Of a DNA stretch of 64,000 nucleotides, positions 1 through 13,100 are shown piece by piece. The notes beneath the pieces were generated by a model. It was not told where the DNA came from, ran no database searches, and saw only the letters and a program-made list of their open reading frames with translations. The position numbers and the translations under genes were made by a program. Numbering within the stretch: position 1 is the first letter of the stretch; each line of letters opens with the position of its first letter. Origin of the DNA: Polytrichum commune (taxonomy: Eukaryota > Streptophyta > Polytrichopsida > Polytrichales > Polytrichaceae); NCBI GenBank assembly GCA_950295325.1, contig OX485806.1:2046001-2110000 (forward strand), in the 5' to 3' direction.

Positions 1-231
1 CGTCACAAAATTCAAAGTTAGTATGTATTTTTGATCTCACTTTCACTTAAACCATGCATATTCCCAAGGTTTTTCACAAGACAATGGCTTATTCCAATGT
101 AAATTGTCATTTGATATGTATGTGAAATATTGGATGGTCGATGTGGTTATTGCAAGTATAATTAACCACCAAGGAAATTAAAACTTATAAAAATCATTTG
201 TGTGTGAAATGGTTGTTGATTGTAATAAGGC

Positions 232-740
232 GGATGCTAAGAACCCCCTATGAACTTGTAGGGGGAGACAATTACGGGCAAGGGCAACCCCAAATTTTTT
301 TTGTGTTTTTCCTAACCCGACCAAAAATTGCTGCCCGCCTTGCCCAACTTCAAAAAAAATATTGCCTTTGCATTCGTGAAGGCCGCTTGTCCACAAATCA
401 CATATTGAGTGCACTTCACTTTCAAGGTCCAAAAAATGTAATATATATGTGAACTTCTGATTAGTAAATAAACAATTGATTGGGATTTCATTCCGCAAGT
501 GAAACCATCAATGAAGCATGTAATTAACTTGGAGGTCTTCTACATTACAAAATCCTCATTAACATTGAGGTTATAATTTTTGTGACTTACCATTGAAAGT
601 GTCTATCATTCTAAAATGAAATTTAAATTAGTGTGTTGATTTAGTACGTATATTTTATAATAGTTTAGGTAATGCCTTCTACTTTCACAAGTATTCATAT
701 GCATTCAAACTAATTAAGCGTGATAATATGTAATGTTATA
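232..740. repeat. dispersed repeat, copy 1 of family A
   Basis: About 500 bp closely similar, in the same orientation, to 46785-47265. Shared landmarks include a CCCGACC/CTGCCCGCC segment, a stretch ending in CACATTGAGTGCACTTCAC-like sequence, and a conserved block around GAAACCATCAATGAAGCA. Open frames in the two copies give similar short peptides, which follows from the DNA similarity and is not evidence of a gene. No terminal inverted repeats or target duplications were found. Confidence 0.75.
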
Positions 741-1049
741 AATAGTGCTATTTGCAACTAAATTTTACCACGTAGGATAGTGGATTAACCTGGTTTGTAA
801 GGTTGACAAAATGATGCAATTAGTATTAGCTGCAGCTGTTCCCACAAGATATGCAGGTGTTGTTATGTGGTTTGTTTTTCGTGTTCTCCAACTTCTACCG
901 ATTGGATTTACACAACACTACTCGTGTTGTGTTAGCAAATCTACGATGAAACATCAGCAAAAACTGGATGGAAGTGCATGGTTGTTGATTTCTTAAATGA
1001 ATACATGAGTCCTCCCAATTGCATTCAATATAGGGTGTAGAGTAGATAT

Positions 1050-1145
1050 TAATACTTGAAGACTAAGTCCAATCTCTTTTAAACATGTGTCTTTGTGATG
1101 TTTGCTCTTGGATCCTCACCGAACCACATACCAATCAAATATAGG
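1050..1145 (+). repeat. dispersed repeat family B copy
   Basis: Partial copy of a repeat found at least nine times here. The core reads AAGTCCAATCTCTTTTAAAC, then a TGTCTTT..TGTTTGCTCTTGGATCC block, then ACCAATCAAATATAGG. The other copies are listed separately. Confidence 0.6.
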
Positions 1146-1149
1146 GGCT

Positions 1150-2260
1150 CGGTTAAGAAAGCGAGTCACTTAAGATCCATCTACCTTATTAGTCATGCAG
1201 TCATGCTGGGGCTTATCTCTTTCAGGTCCCAACGCCCATGTGGCATAGTGTATGTCTTTTGGCAATGAAGTACAATATTGTTTTATTTGTCCTAAAAGTG
1301 ATGGGGTCATGGCTCATCAATATCAAGGTTTAGAGCTTGAGGAAAGTTTTCCGTGACTCCTTGTCTATGTGATAGATTGAGTAAGAGGAATTATTTCAAT
1401 TGTGTTGATTGAAATAGAACACTTGTACATTGTGTATGATTTGCAATGGAATCTCGGTTTTGGCAATGTTAGTATAATATGAAGGTCACATAAGTGCCAT
1501 CCCTGCCCCGTGCACCTATACATGCAACACATCACTTTAACATGATCTTCTCACCTTTTTGAAATGGGAGAAGCAGTGGGACAACGGCCTCACCAACACC
1601 ACTTGGTTTATCATGTACGTCTCTATGATTTTCTCTATATGCCTCGTGTATGAATTGATGGCAACACATGTGTTAGATGATTGAAAGGGGAGTAGTGTTG
1701 AATGCCCTTCTCCTCTAAGTATCATGAATCAAAAAGTGTTGGGCCGAAGAGAGCGAGAAGCCTCACCAACATAGCGGTAGATACAAGTGAGCCATATGGA
1801 GAAGATAGGCAACTAGGTGAGGGGAGATGGGACCCAAAACCCCTAAAAACACCATGGAGGTCGGGAAATAACTGTTAAAAAACAATTGGTCTTAAATCCC
1901 CTTCCTACCCCAAACTTGGAAGTGAGCCTATGCCCGTGCGAACAGGCCAAGCCCTAGAAACAAGGGCAGTTTTAGCACTTAAGATTGGTGCAAACCGAAG
2001 TCAAGTGGGATTAGGCCTTTAGTCACTATTAAAGTTGGACGCATGACTACGGTTGTGAAGGCTTGGTGGTGAATCACTTGTGAGTCAAAAGCCATGCAAA
2101 AAGTTGAAGGAGACACACAAGACAAAAATGGATGGGTGATTGAACACCACACTTTAGGAAGCATTGGATAAGTACCTACATTATTAAATTACTGAATCTT
2201 CATTGCCTTATCAACACCACCTACCTTAGGTAACTCACTGGGCCACCTAGTGTTTGGGGA
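1150..2260. other. intergenic, no gene seen
   Basis: Only short chance frames. No recognisable protein, RNA or structured repeat was found. Confidence 0.5.
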
Positions 2261-2264
2261 GAGT

Positions 2265-2970
2265 TTTGGGCATTGATCGGTCAAAATCCTATTGTTTCCA
2301 AGTCCAATCAGTTACGTGTTATGATCTTCCGGTTTTCCTTTATTGATTTGAGGTATATTCTACAGATTCTTTTGAAATGATGGGTAAATTTCATGGAGTC
2401 TTCAACTTCAATTGGTCATTTCTCAAATTCAACAAGTTTGTCTATACTTACATTGTTTTGTCTAATTAGTGTGGGTCACACTAATTCCCAATCATCTACA
2501 TTCTTTTTTATTATAATATTTGAAATATTGCACTATAATTTCCAGTGTGAAAAATTAGTATGTGCCTTTTTCGTCTGCATATTTGGATGAAAATCCAAGG
2601 CAAGGCAAGTTCTGTTAAATCACTAAAGTTAACCAAGGCAAGTCCTATAAAATTAATGTGGGCCACAATAGAACCCGACCCACATGAATTTTCCACCCAC
2701 ACTAATTAGACAAAATATTGGAGCGGTCGGTTCTCCCCATTCATTCATTGGGGCTCACTGGTTCCAATCATCACTGATCAAGAATTTTTGGGCATAATCG
2801 GTCGAGATCCTAAGTGTTTCCAAGTCCAACCAGTTACATGCTAACATCTTTTGGCTTTTCTTAATTAAATTGAGGCTTATTCCATACACTCCTCTAAAAT
2901 GATGGGTAACTTTCCTGAAGTCTTGAACTTGAACCGGTTATTTCTCAAACTCAGCCGGTTATTTCTTAAA
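2265..2970. repeat. diverged tandem duplication interrupted by a MITE
   Basis: The blocks at about 2268-2440 and 2790-2970 match over most of their length (GGGCAT..ATCGGTC, TTTCCAAGTCCAA, ATGATGGGTAA). Their offset is about 522 bp. About 260 bp of that is the inverted-repeat element at 2456-2715, so the original unit was near 260 bp. Confidence 0.7.
2456..2715. mobile_element. MITE-like element with 21-bp terminal inverted repeats
   Basis: Positions 2456-2476 and 2695-2715 are perfect inverted repeats of 21 bp, beginning TTTTGTCTAATTAGTG. The element is about 260 bp and AT-rich, with no coding capacity. It lies inside the first copy of a local tandem duplication. The target duplication could not be fixed, so the superfamily is unknown. 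Confidence 0.65.
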
Positions 2971-3751
2971 CTAGCAGCCGGTTGTCCTCGTCATTAGTGG
3001 CCATTTCTTTTGCACAGTAACCTGCTTAGCTGACGAGTCAGGCGCTTTCTTTCCATTATCCAACAATAATGTCACACCTCACTATTTCTTTTCTTTTCGT
3101 ACCTGCCGTGCCCGTCACCACCCTTCAATACCTGTCACCAGCCCGTCCTCAGTCTTTCCGGAAGCGTAGACTAGATTGTGAACTGCGTGTTCTCTTTCGC
3201 AGGAGCCAGCTCGAATAGCATCATGCTAAGCTTAATTCGGAATTTCGGACTCAGCCTATAGAAGACAAATCGCGCAGTAGAATCTACAAATCACATGGCT
3301 TTAGAAAGATTTGACTCGAGAAAAAGAGACGAGATTCTTCATAGAAGGATCCTTTTTGTGGAATTCTTTTACTGGATTTGAGGCTTTTTGTCGACAAACA
3401 TTCTTAACGGTGATCATCTCTAGGTACATTAACTTCGGTGGCAGCTCATGTACATCTAGCGGTGACGCCTGGGGTGGTATCATTTAGTTGATGTGTTCGC
3501 AGTTGGGAGTTGACAGGCCTGCTTTGTTGTGGGTTTTGGGTTTTGGATTTTGCGTTTTGTGTTTTATGTTTTGTGGTTTTCTTTTTGTTTTCGTTGGAGG
3601 CGCCAGTTTGTGAAGAGCTTGGGGATCGTAGAGAATTGGAATCGTCGTTGAGTTTTGGAAAATTTTGAATTCGGCGTTCTAGCCTCATGAAGATTACAAA
3701 GGCGGTGTTCAAGATTGTGAGAGAATTCGAAGCATAGGGGGGCCAGTTTCG

Positions 3752-4052
3752 ATGGCTTCAGTCGCTTTTGGGACAAATGGGTTCTCGCTTTCACTGAGCT
3801 TCCGAGGTGAACTCTTCTAGGCAACCTTCGAGGGTGCCATTGGGAACTCCGAAGCCATCAAAACTAAAATCGCTTCATGTTCCTCTCCTCACCTACTTGT
3901 CGCTTGTATGCCTCGGCAATTCCAACAAAACCGAACCACTTTTTCACTTTCCGGCCTCAAATTTCGGAATGCTGCTTCTGCGAACTCAACAATCGTCGGT
4001 TCATACTCCAAGATTGGATTTTTGAGTGCAACATTTTGTGGATGAATGTTGC
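3752..4052 (+). pseudogene. broken ORF resembling a plastid transit peptide
   Basis: From the ATG at 3752 the frame begins MASVAFGTNGFSLSLSF, rich in Ser and Ala and lacking acidic residues at first, like a plastid transit peptide. It meets a TAG after about 22 codons, then stays open for about 76 codons of Ser/Thr/Arg-rich sequence before a TGA. It could be the start of a degenerate plastid protein gene, a 5' UTR region of the channel gene, or chance. Two other frames are also partly open here. No domain is recognised. Confidence 0.25.
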
Positions 4053-4110
4053 CAGGAAAGTAGCCCAACTTGCTAGTTGAATATTCATCAGCAACAATGT
4101 TCCTGCTTGC

Positions 4111-7100
4111 ATGCACAGACCCTACCTCGAGATTTCAAACTTATTGCTACTTCAAGATTTCCAAGGTTATAACCACAATTTCAAGTCTGGATCTCAAGTT
4201 ACAAACCCAGGACCTGGAAGGTTCGAAATCGGCGCACAATTGATGGTGACTATGAGGAGTATGATTGGCGGGTGCAATTTCGTAGCGGGGATGGTGTCAA
4301 ATGTTGCAAGGAAATTCCTGGCGTGGTGTGGTTTGGTGAAGAATCTGGGGTTGCAAAGGAAAGGCTCCTCCACCAGCAGTAAGTCGATTTTCAGCGAGGC
4401 TTTCAGCAGTGGGCTGTTGCCTGCACTCGGAGCCAATGTCAGCTCCCGGAACATCGTCCTCCGCAAATATGTCATCCACCCTTACAATCGCAGATACAGG
4501 TCACTCGTCCTCTCCACCGCAACTTTCATATCGAAATGACATTACATACATCGTACTTTAGAAATTTGGGACTTGAGAGGCTAGGATTTAGTAGGTGATT
4601 ATGAGCTGTGTGTGTGTATGTGTCATATTTGATGAAATTTATGTGTTAAATCACTTGAAAAGATAACAATCGTTTTCCCAATAATCTTCGGGGTTTCTCC
4701 AGGCAAGGGTTTAGTAGAGGTGATGATGAGCACTGTGTGTGTGTGTCCTATTTGATGACGTTTTATTGTTATGGTGTATTTTTGCCAGTAATTTCCAGCT
4801 TTGGTTGATAGTGTTGTTCCTCCTCTCCACCGCCCACTTCACTTGAAATATTTATCATTCATCTCTCCATAGAATTTTGGATTTCTTGAGGCAAGGGTTT
4901 AGTAGGTGATGCTGAGCAGTGTGTGTGTATCCCCTATTTGATGACATCTACATGTTAACTACTTGAAATGGTTAACATTCCTCTTTCCTTGGAATTCTCT
5001 GTTTCTTTAGGCAAGGGTTTAGCAGTTATTGACGAGTTGTGTGGGTGTGTGTGCGTGTTTGTGTTTCCTATTTGAGGACATCTGTTGTTGTGGTGTAATT
5101 TTTGACAGGTATTTCCAGCTATGGTTGATAGTGCTGGTCTTCTACTCGGCGTGGGTGTCACCCTTCGAGTTTGGGTTTATTGAGAATCCCCGGGGCGGCC
5201 TATTAGCCGCCGACAATGTCGTCAATGGGTTTTTCGGAATCGACATCATCCTCACATTCTTTGTTGCGTATCTTGACCCCAGAACATTCTTGATGGTGGA
5301 CAATTACAAGAGAATCGCTCTCCGGTATGACCCCACGTCGGAGCTATGACAATTTTTTTCTTCTGATTGTTAATATCGAAGCCCACGAACATCTCTACAT
5401 TTCTAACAAGAAGCGTGTTCAAACTGGTAACCAAACCACAGAGAGGGAAATGTGTCTTTCTTTCATGCCATTTTTCTGATATACACTAAACTTGATAGCA
5501 TTTGGTCAACGTGGTTTACCCTTTGCAGTTACCTGTCAACATGGTTCGCTTTGGACGTTGCATCGACAGTGCCATTTGGAGCCATAGCCTTTATATTCAC
5601 TGGGAAATACGGAAAGGGTTTCACGTACAGCTTGATCAACATGTTGAGGCTATGGCGACTGCGACGAGTCAGTGCCCTCTTTGCAAGGTACATACTCTTT
5701 CTTTGCAAGGAACACTACTTAGACATGAACCAACATTCATTTTCGTTCTTGTAGCTTATGTGTGTATGTAACTTAGTGGTCTATTTGCAGCATGTTATAT
5801 GATTCCGCAGGAGGTGCATAACAGTACTTAATTTCTGTACTCTGATGCAGGGTTGAGAAGAATGTGCGTTTTAGTTATTTTTGGACCCGGTGCATCAAGT
5901 TATTTTTGGTAAGTGCACTGCTTTGGCCACAGGACTTTGGGGATAGGAGATAGAATTGTGCATAACATGTCACCATCTCAAAAGAATGTTACGAACCATT
6001 CCAATGGGCCCAAGAAGTTGAATGTATTTATTACTTGATCGCTTCTCTTCGCAGGCATGTGCTAATCGCAGAATTCCAACACTTAACCATGGATCCCGTA
6101 GGGATTAAGACAAATGAGAACATCAGAGTAGTAAAACCATGGAACCGGTAGGGTTTATGACGGAAACAAAGAAGAAAACGGATTATGTCTTGCGATGTTG
6201 CATCAAACAAGTAGGTAGTGTGCGTCAGTGGTTCCTGGCATATTGATGGGAGATAGTTCCGGTTTCTGTTTCAATCATTAGTAGAAAACTATGCCCAAAA
6301 AAACCGCAGCTGAAATCGGTTGCGATTCTTTTGACCGGTCTGATCTGCAGTCGCTAAACGACTACAGGTTTTTCTTTTTGATTTTGTGACTGAAATTTTA
6401 AATTTTTTGGGGCGTGTAATATACCATTGGAAAGGTATTTCCAAGCCTTCCTTAACGGTATATTACACGCCCCCAAATTCCTAAATTATCAGTCGCTAAA
6501 CCAAAAAACAAATCTGCAGCCGTTTAGCAACTGCAGATCAGGCTGATCAAAAGAACTGCAGCCGATTTTGGCATAGTTTTCTACTAGTGAATTAAGTGAA
6601 GGGTTTAAGGCAAATGAGAACATCAGAGTAGTATAACCATGGAATTTGATGTGAGGTTTCAAGACAAGTGAGAACACCTATGGAATTCCATTTTAGGTGT
6701 CAAGACAAAAGTGGATATTGAAATAGTAACACCTGAAGGAAAGGGATTATGTTGCATCAAACAAGTAGTGTGAGTCAGTGTAGGTTCATGGCATATTGAT
6801 GGGAGGTGGTTCTCGTTTCTGTTTTAATGATGATGGAGACTTTTATTAACCACATTGAATTAAAGTGAAGGCAGTTTAGGTAATCTTGATAATTGCAACT
6901 GTGGTGCAGGTGACAGTTTTCGTTTGTCACTGTGCGGCCTGTTCTTACTACTTGCTTGCGGCAAGGCATCCAAAGAGCAAGGAATCAGAGACCTGGCTGG
7001 GGTCTGTGTTGCCTGACTTCAGGAATGAATCACTGTGGGCTCGCTACGTAACAAGCATCTACTGGTCCATTACCACACTTACAACTGTCGGCTATGGAGA

Positions 7101-10100
7101 TTTGCATCCAGTGAACCGAGGGGAGATGATTTATGACATTTTTTTCATGCTGCTAAATTTGGCACTCACTGCATACATCATTGGAAACATGACGAATCTT
7201 ATCACTCGTGTGACCGCCCGCACCCGAGACTATGTGAGTTCCTGATTCCTCAAAAATGTGCTGCGGACCCAAATTTTCAACTTGCTCTGCTTCTAAGATA
7301 GTTTTGCACATCCTTCAAGTTTGGTTTATTCACCAATGAAATGAATTTGATGTTAAGTCTGGGAAGCCAAAAGGGTTTATGGGACTAGGAGTGCATCAAG
7401 ATGGCGTCAATCAGGCTAATTCCCTTGAGTATCAGAGTGCAGTGGCCTCCCTTGAGATAGTAGCTAAGATCAACTTGTTGATTCAGTTGGAAGAAAGACT
7501 TGAGACTGCCTAGTATTACATTCTGAAATAGGGAAGGAAACCTATCTGAAATGGAGTTGTAAAGGGGACACTCCAACACAAAGTGTGCCTCATTTTCAAT
7601 TAATTTGTAAGAGCAACAGTGGCATGCTTTGTTATCTCTAGGGATTGGGATAGTCAACCACGGGCCAGTTTCAAAGTCATGCATGAGAAGTTGCACTGAC
7701 ATCAAATTGTGTTCTGTTGTGGGATCAGCGCGATACTGTGCAAGCACTGACAGAATTTGCCAATCGGAATCACTTGCCATATAAGCTTCAGGAACAAATG
7801 ATTGCCCATATGCAGCTCAAATTCAAGACAGAGAGTTTGCAGCACCAGGGCACCATGGCATCTCTTCCCAAGGCCATCCGCTCCTCCATTGCTCAGCACC
7901 TCTTTCTAGAAACTGTAGAAAAAGTATACCTTTTTCAGGGCACCTCATACAATTTTCTCACTCAGCTGGTGCGAAACACTGACATTTTTATTACAAGCTC
8001 TATATGAAGAAGTCCAAATGCTGCACTTTTCTCTTCCTCTGACTTGGATATGTGTTTAGGAAATTCAAGGTGGTCTCATTAGAGTATTTACGGTAATCTT
8101 AGGCGAGTTTGTGGATATTTTATGAAAGACCTGAACATGGTGAACTTGCAGCTCTGATTGGGAGGTATTGGCTTGCTATAAGTGATACCATGGTTGCTGA
8201 CATGATGGGTATTACTGTGGGAAAGGTGTCAGAAATGAAAGCAGAATACTTTCCACCCCGGGAGGATATTATACTCCTCAATGAGGCGCCCTCTGAATTC
8301 TACATCGTTGTGAATGGTTCAGCTGTAAGTTGGAGCCTTCCAGGTCTCAGTAAAAATCTTCTGTTGGATTGCCTTTTTCATGCAGGCGTTGTGATGACAT
8401 CATTGTAATTCTCAAAGGGTATTTGCCTTAGATTTCCCTGGCAATATTTAACAGGTTTTGAATGATGATAAAAAATTGCAGTGGCGTAAGTGCCTGACGC
8501 TAAGTAGGAGGCAGTGTAGTATGATTTTACATTGCTGTGGGAAATTCCATGCAGAACTTTGCCTTGTTTCATCTACTTTGAAATGTCAGTAACATTGACC
8601 CATATGGGAGCCAAGATATGTCAAGAATGATGAGTGATGGGTGATGGGTGCAGGACGTGTTAACTCACGGGGCTAATACTGATCAGGCAAGTTAGACTAC
8701 CATGCCTCTTGTTTTCACAATTCTCTCTTGGTTGTTCTCTTAGTTGATTGTTAATACTGGCTCCGTAAACCTGTGTTGGGGCTAAGAAGAGATGACTCTG
8801 ATGTTGCCACTGGCATGAATTATAGTGTTGCTTCACCTGCAAGTTGGTCCAAGTCGTCTATATCTAATCCCAAAGTGGCATCATGAGAATTCGATGGCTC
8901 CTAAAGAATACTGCCTTCTTTCAAAGGTGAACACCTTGAACAGGCGTGGACAAGCTGGCATGTACCTATCTCCCCCAAGGGCCAGCTCCTAGGATCCCAT
9001 AGTTGAAAATTTCCGGTTCACCCAGATATCCCCACTATGATTGGGTGGACCATGGGTGGTAGGGTGCACCGGAAATCAAGTGCTAGGAAGGTCACTCATC
9101 CGAGCACTCTTCCAGCCATAGGCAGCTTAACCTTGGAGTTCCCATGGGATCCAGGTTAAGGCCTTGGGTTTAAGCCACCCTAGAGTCGGGTTTATGTATA
9201 AGCTCAGCCCAAGGTTTGAGCATCACTCATTTACACCAGCCTCTTGGCTGGCATGATTTGTATCTCTTTACCACTATATTATGATATAGCTACATCCATA
9301 TAAGAGAAGGGTAGTTGAGAGGGCGTTTGTGGATTGGAGGGTCCAGGAACGAGGGTGGAAGCCCGAGTTCCTGACCTGAGAATCCAAAGGCATCCGAGGC
9401 AACTACCTTTCTCCGGCATAAAAACCAGGTGTTCCCAGACCCTTCTACTTGTTCCCAAACCCTTCCATTTATTCTCACTGTATACACTCCTTATCTAACT
9501 ACAGGCGTCCCTTCCACCCCCACAAGGTATCTCAAGAACCAAAGAGAAAATCTAGCCAGGGTTTTTACGTACTGATGATGAACTGTTTTGAAACAGATTC
9601 TGGTGACAGCCCATGCTGGGGATGTGATTGGGGAGATCGGTGTGTTGTGCTACATGCCACAACCATTCACAGTACGTAGCCGGAAGCTGTCGCAGCTGCT
9701 CCGCCTCGACCGGATTGTGTTTATGAACATTGTGCAGTCCTTCAAAGAGGATGGGCAGAGGATAGTGGACAATCTGCTCCAGGTAAGCACTGACCTCTTA
9801 ACAAATGTTTGACAATCTCTGCTCATTAGCATTTAGAAGTGGTGTTGCTTTACATCGCATGCTGCTGCCACAATTCTCCTGATTTTGCAGTTACTGACTG
9901 CAAAGAATATAGTTTTGCAACTAGCTCCAATGTCAGTAGCAACTGAAACTGCTTGCTTTATTTGGTTGTCATCAATTTTCATACGCTTGGCTACATAATA
10001 GATGCCTAGGTGATTGAGGCATGAATGCTGAGCATAGTCAAGTGGCAAGCTCTCATTAGCCGACACCTCATTGTTGCCCAACTTTGGACACAAAATCTTT

Positions 10101-13100
10101 TTCCATTTACCAAGATTCAATTGAATAGGTGTGTCCCCAATGGACTCATTCTTAGGTTAGCCAGATGACTTAAGAATCTTTCCATTTGCATTGGAACATA
10201 AATAGGCTACTTACTGTGAATAGTATATTTGTTGGTACTTATGATGCATTTAGAGAGATACATAATATTCAGGTTCTGGGGTGCAGCGGTTGCGAGAATC
10301 AGACGATCCACGGTTTAGCGAGCTGTCAACTGAGATTGAGTCACTCCTTGCTGACGGTGGGGAGCTCTCTCCTAGCCTGTGTTCAGTGGCTGCGGGTGGA
10401 AATGTGGAGGTCATGGAGCAACTGTTGAATAGTGGTGCAGATCCAGACAGAGCAGACTACAGTGGTCGAACACCTTTGGTATCTATAATATAACCTCTTA
10501 TTGCTAGAATTATTCAGATCCAGATGAGTTCTTATGTTATTGTAATTGAATATCTCAATACGTCATTCTTTATGCTGATTTGAAATTATTCCATTTTCTT
10601 CGTACAGGTCAAACAGAATTTGCTGTATTGAATTTATATATTCTTATGTATTCTTCAATATAAATTGTTGAATGCCAGCAACATAGTTCTCATGGGAATT
10701 GTGTTTCTTATGTTGTGCTCTTGCTTGAATCAGCTCATTGCATCCACCAAGGGTTACCTTGAATGTGTCAAACTCCTCCTTGACCACAATGCCGATGCCA
10801 ACAAGCCTGGTAATAGTCCACAACCCATCACATTGGCTTATGTATATTTTGTAAGCTATACTCCATGCACAAATTGCTGCATAATGTAGAGTGCTGAATA
10901 GGGGACCCCTCTCTCTCGTCTCTTAGTTTCTTGGGTTGCGATCTACTACAAACTTTACATAGCTCCGCTCCAGAGGATTTGCAATGGCCGAACAACCACT
11001 AGGTTGCGCTGTTTTAAGTTTCTTGTAGGGAAATTCAGAAGGATTGATCCCATATGTTTGGGTTTCTTACATTAAAAAAATGAGCAGGTAGTAACTAACA
11101 TTAGGGAGGTAGTGAGCCTAAAAGGTTGCATAAGGCCATGACCTGAGGAAATGATGGGTGGAGAGGGGCTTAACCAATGCCCTAAAGCTTTCTAATACTT
11201 TTATAATTTTTACGCTACTCTAAAAAAAAGACCTTATCTTTTATCACACTGCGTTGTCTAGTGGAGCGCTGGTTACCCCCAGGGTATTCTTTGACACCTT
11301 CTTGTGTGCACAGATGTGGATGGGAAGGTGCCACTAGTTGAGGCCCTCATTGCTCGAGACACCGCAACTGTGAAGCTGCTTTGGGAGAATGGGGCCACTT
11401 TGAAGAAGGCAGATCGGGGACGACTCCTTGGGCAAGCTGCACTCGACAGGAACACAGAGCTCATCAAGGATTACATAAATTATGGTGCTGATGTAAATGA
11501 ATCTGACTCTGAGGGCCTTACCCCTCTCCACATAGCTGTCATGGAAGGCCAAGTGGACATTGCCAAGATTCTCCTCTCTCTTGGGGCATATGCCCACATC
11601 AAGACAGACGAACGTGTCCCCACACCCTGTGAACTTGCATTACAAAACAACAACAATGCAGAGTTGATGACATTGCTGAGATCCGAGCCTGTTCGAGACG
11701 ACTCCTCGCATGGGGGTGGGTTACCCAAAGATTCCTCTGTATGGAAGAATTTAAGGAGAGGGAGCTCCACTGTCGACTTTCAGGTATTGCTCTCAAGCAT
11801 CTGTGAGCTTTCTTCTTCCTCTTCAATTTCTGGAATGAACGATTGATCAAATTTCAAGGGCTTACTGCTGGACATCATCAAACTGACAGTCTTGTTCACG
11901 TTATGGCAGATTAGCATGGCAGATTAGGTCCACAAGACTGAGCTTCAAAAGCCTCCTACTTGGAAGATGGATATAGGTCTACTGAAGGGGGTATTAGTTG
12001 TAGAGTACACATAATTCAGCAGCATTGTGGAGGGTGTGTTTATGAACAAGTTGATGATACATAGCTGATATCTGAACTGCCCTTGCTGACATGGCAGGCT
12101 CCCACTGGCTCAAAACAGGCCTGATATCCGCTTGAACATCGATCTTCATTTTCCAGTCTTACGTTTAGACCTTGCAAGGTTTTATATGGATCGTATTCGA
12201 CCTCATCATGGATGATTTCTGGATGATCTTTTGGCTTAAGAAGTTCAATCGTTGGCTATGTCCAATTGCAATTCGACACACTACTGTCACTACCAGGTCG
12301 CATGTATGGTCTCAAGGAGTTGCCTTACACAACTTGAGCTCAAGCTCAAGCTTGCAACTTCGGTGGGCCAAGGTAAAAGACATTTAGCCTTTACATGTGC
12401 CTGAGATGGTGGAAATTTGTCTCAAGGTTGGTCCCCGGTTATTTTGGATTGATTTTCAAGTTCTGGCTCAAACTTGAAAATCTATTTAAAATTAGAAGGA
12501 ACCAAGCTCCATCATCTTAGGCACACATATAAGGCTCACAGTCTTTTTACCTTGGCCCACCAAACTTGCAAACTTCCGCTTCAGCTCTGTAGCGCTGGGC
12601 CTTCAGGGCTTTGTGCTTTGCCCCGTACAAGCTGCCTGCTAATAATCCTGGAAGCCGGTCTCATCACAACAAATACCTAGTCCTTCACAATGAAAAGTAT
12701 CGATTCTTTGTCATCACCGTTCTGAACAGTCTTATGTGCGAGTTAATTAATAAATCTTTAATCTTGCTTGCAGCTTGCAACCACACCTCCACGAAGCCCT
12801 CCTTCAAGAAGGGGAGCTCTTTTGAGCAAGAAGACGACGATCAACACACTGATGCAGAAACAATCAAGTCGGGGGCGCCTCGCAAGCTCTTTGGGACATA
12901 AAGCCCTTCACCGGAATTTGAGCAGTAACCCATGGAATTTGAGGCGGGGCCGGGGTGCCATGGATTCATCACCATTGCAGGTTCAGGAGGAGCTCCCCCT
13001 TCGAGTCATCCTTCATTCTTGTCACCCATGGAGCACTGAAGCACAGGGAATGGGAAAGCTAGTGGCTCTACCTGATTCATTACAAGAACTCCTTCAAGTC

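Noticed and set aside
8325-8440. Alternative exon at about 8387-8418 after TTTTTCATGCAG to fill the CNBD gap
   Set aside because: In the required phase it reads GCG TTG TGA, an immediate stop. The 33-bp segment at 8654 fits phase and length.
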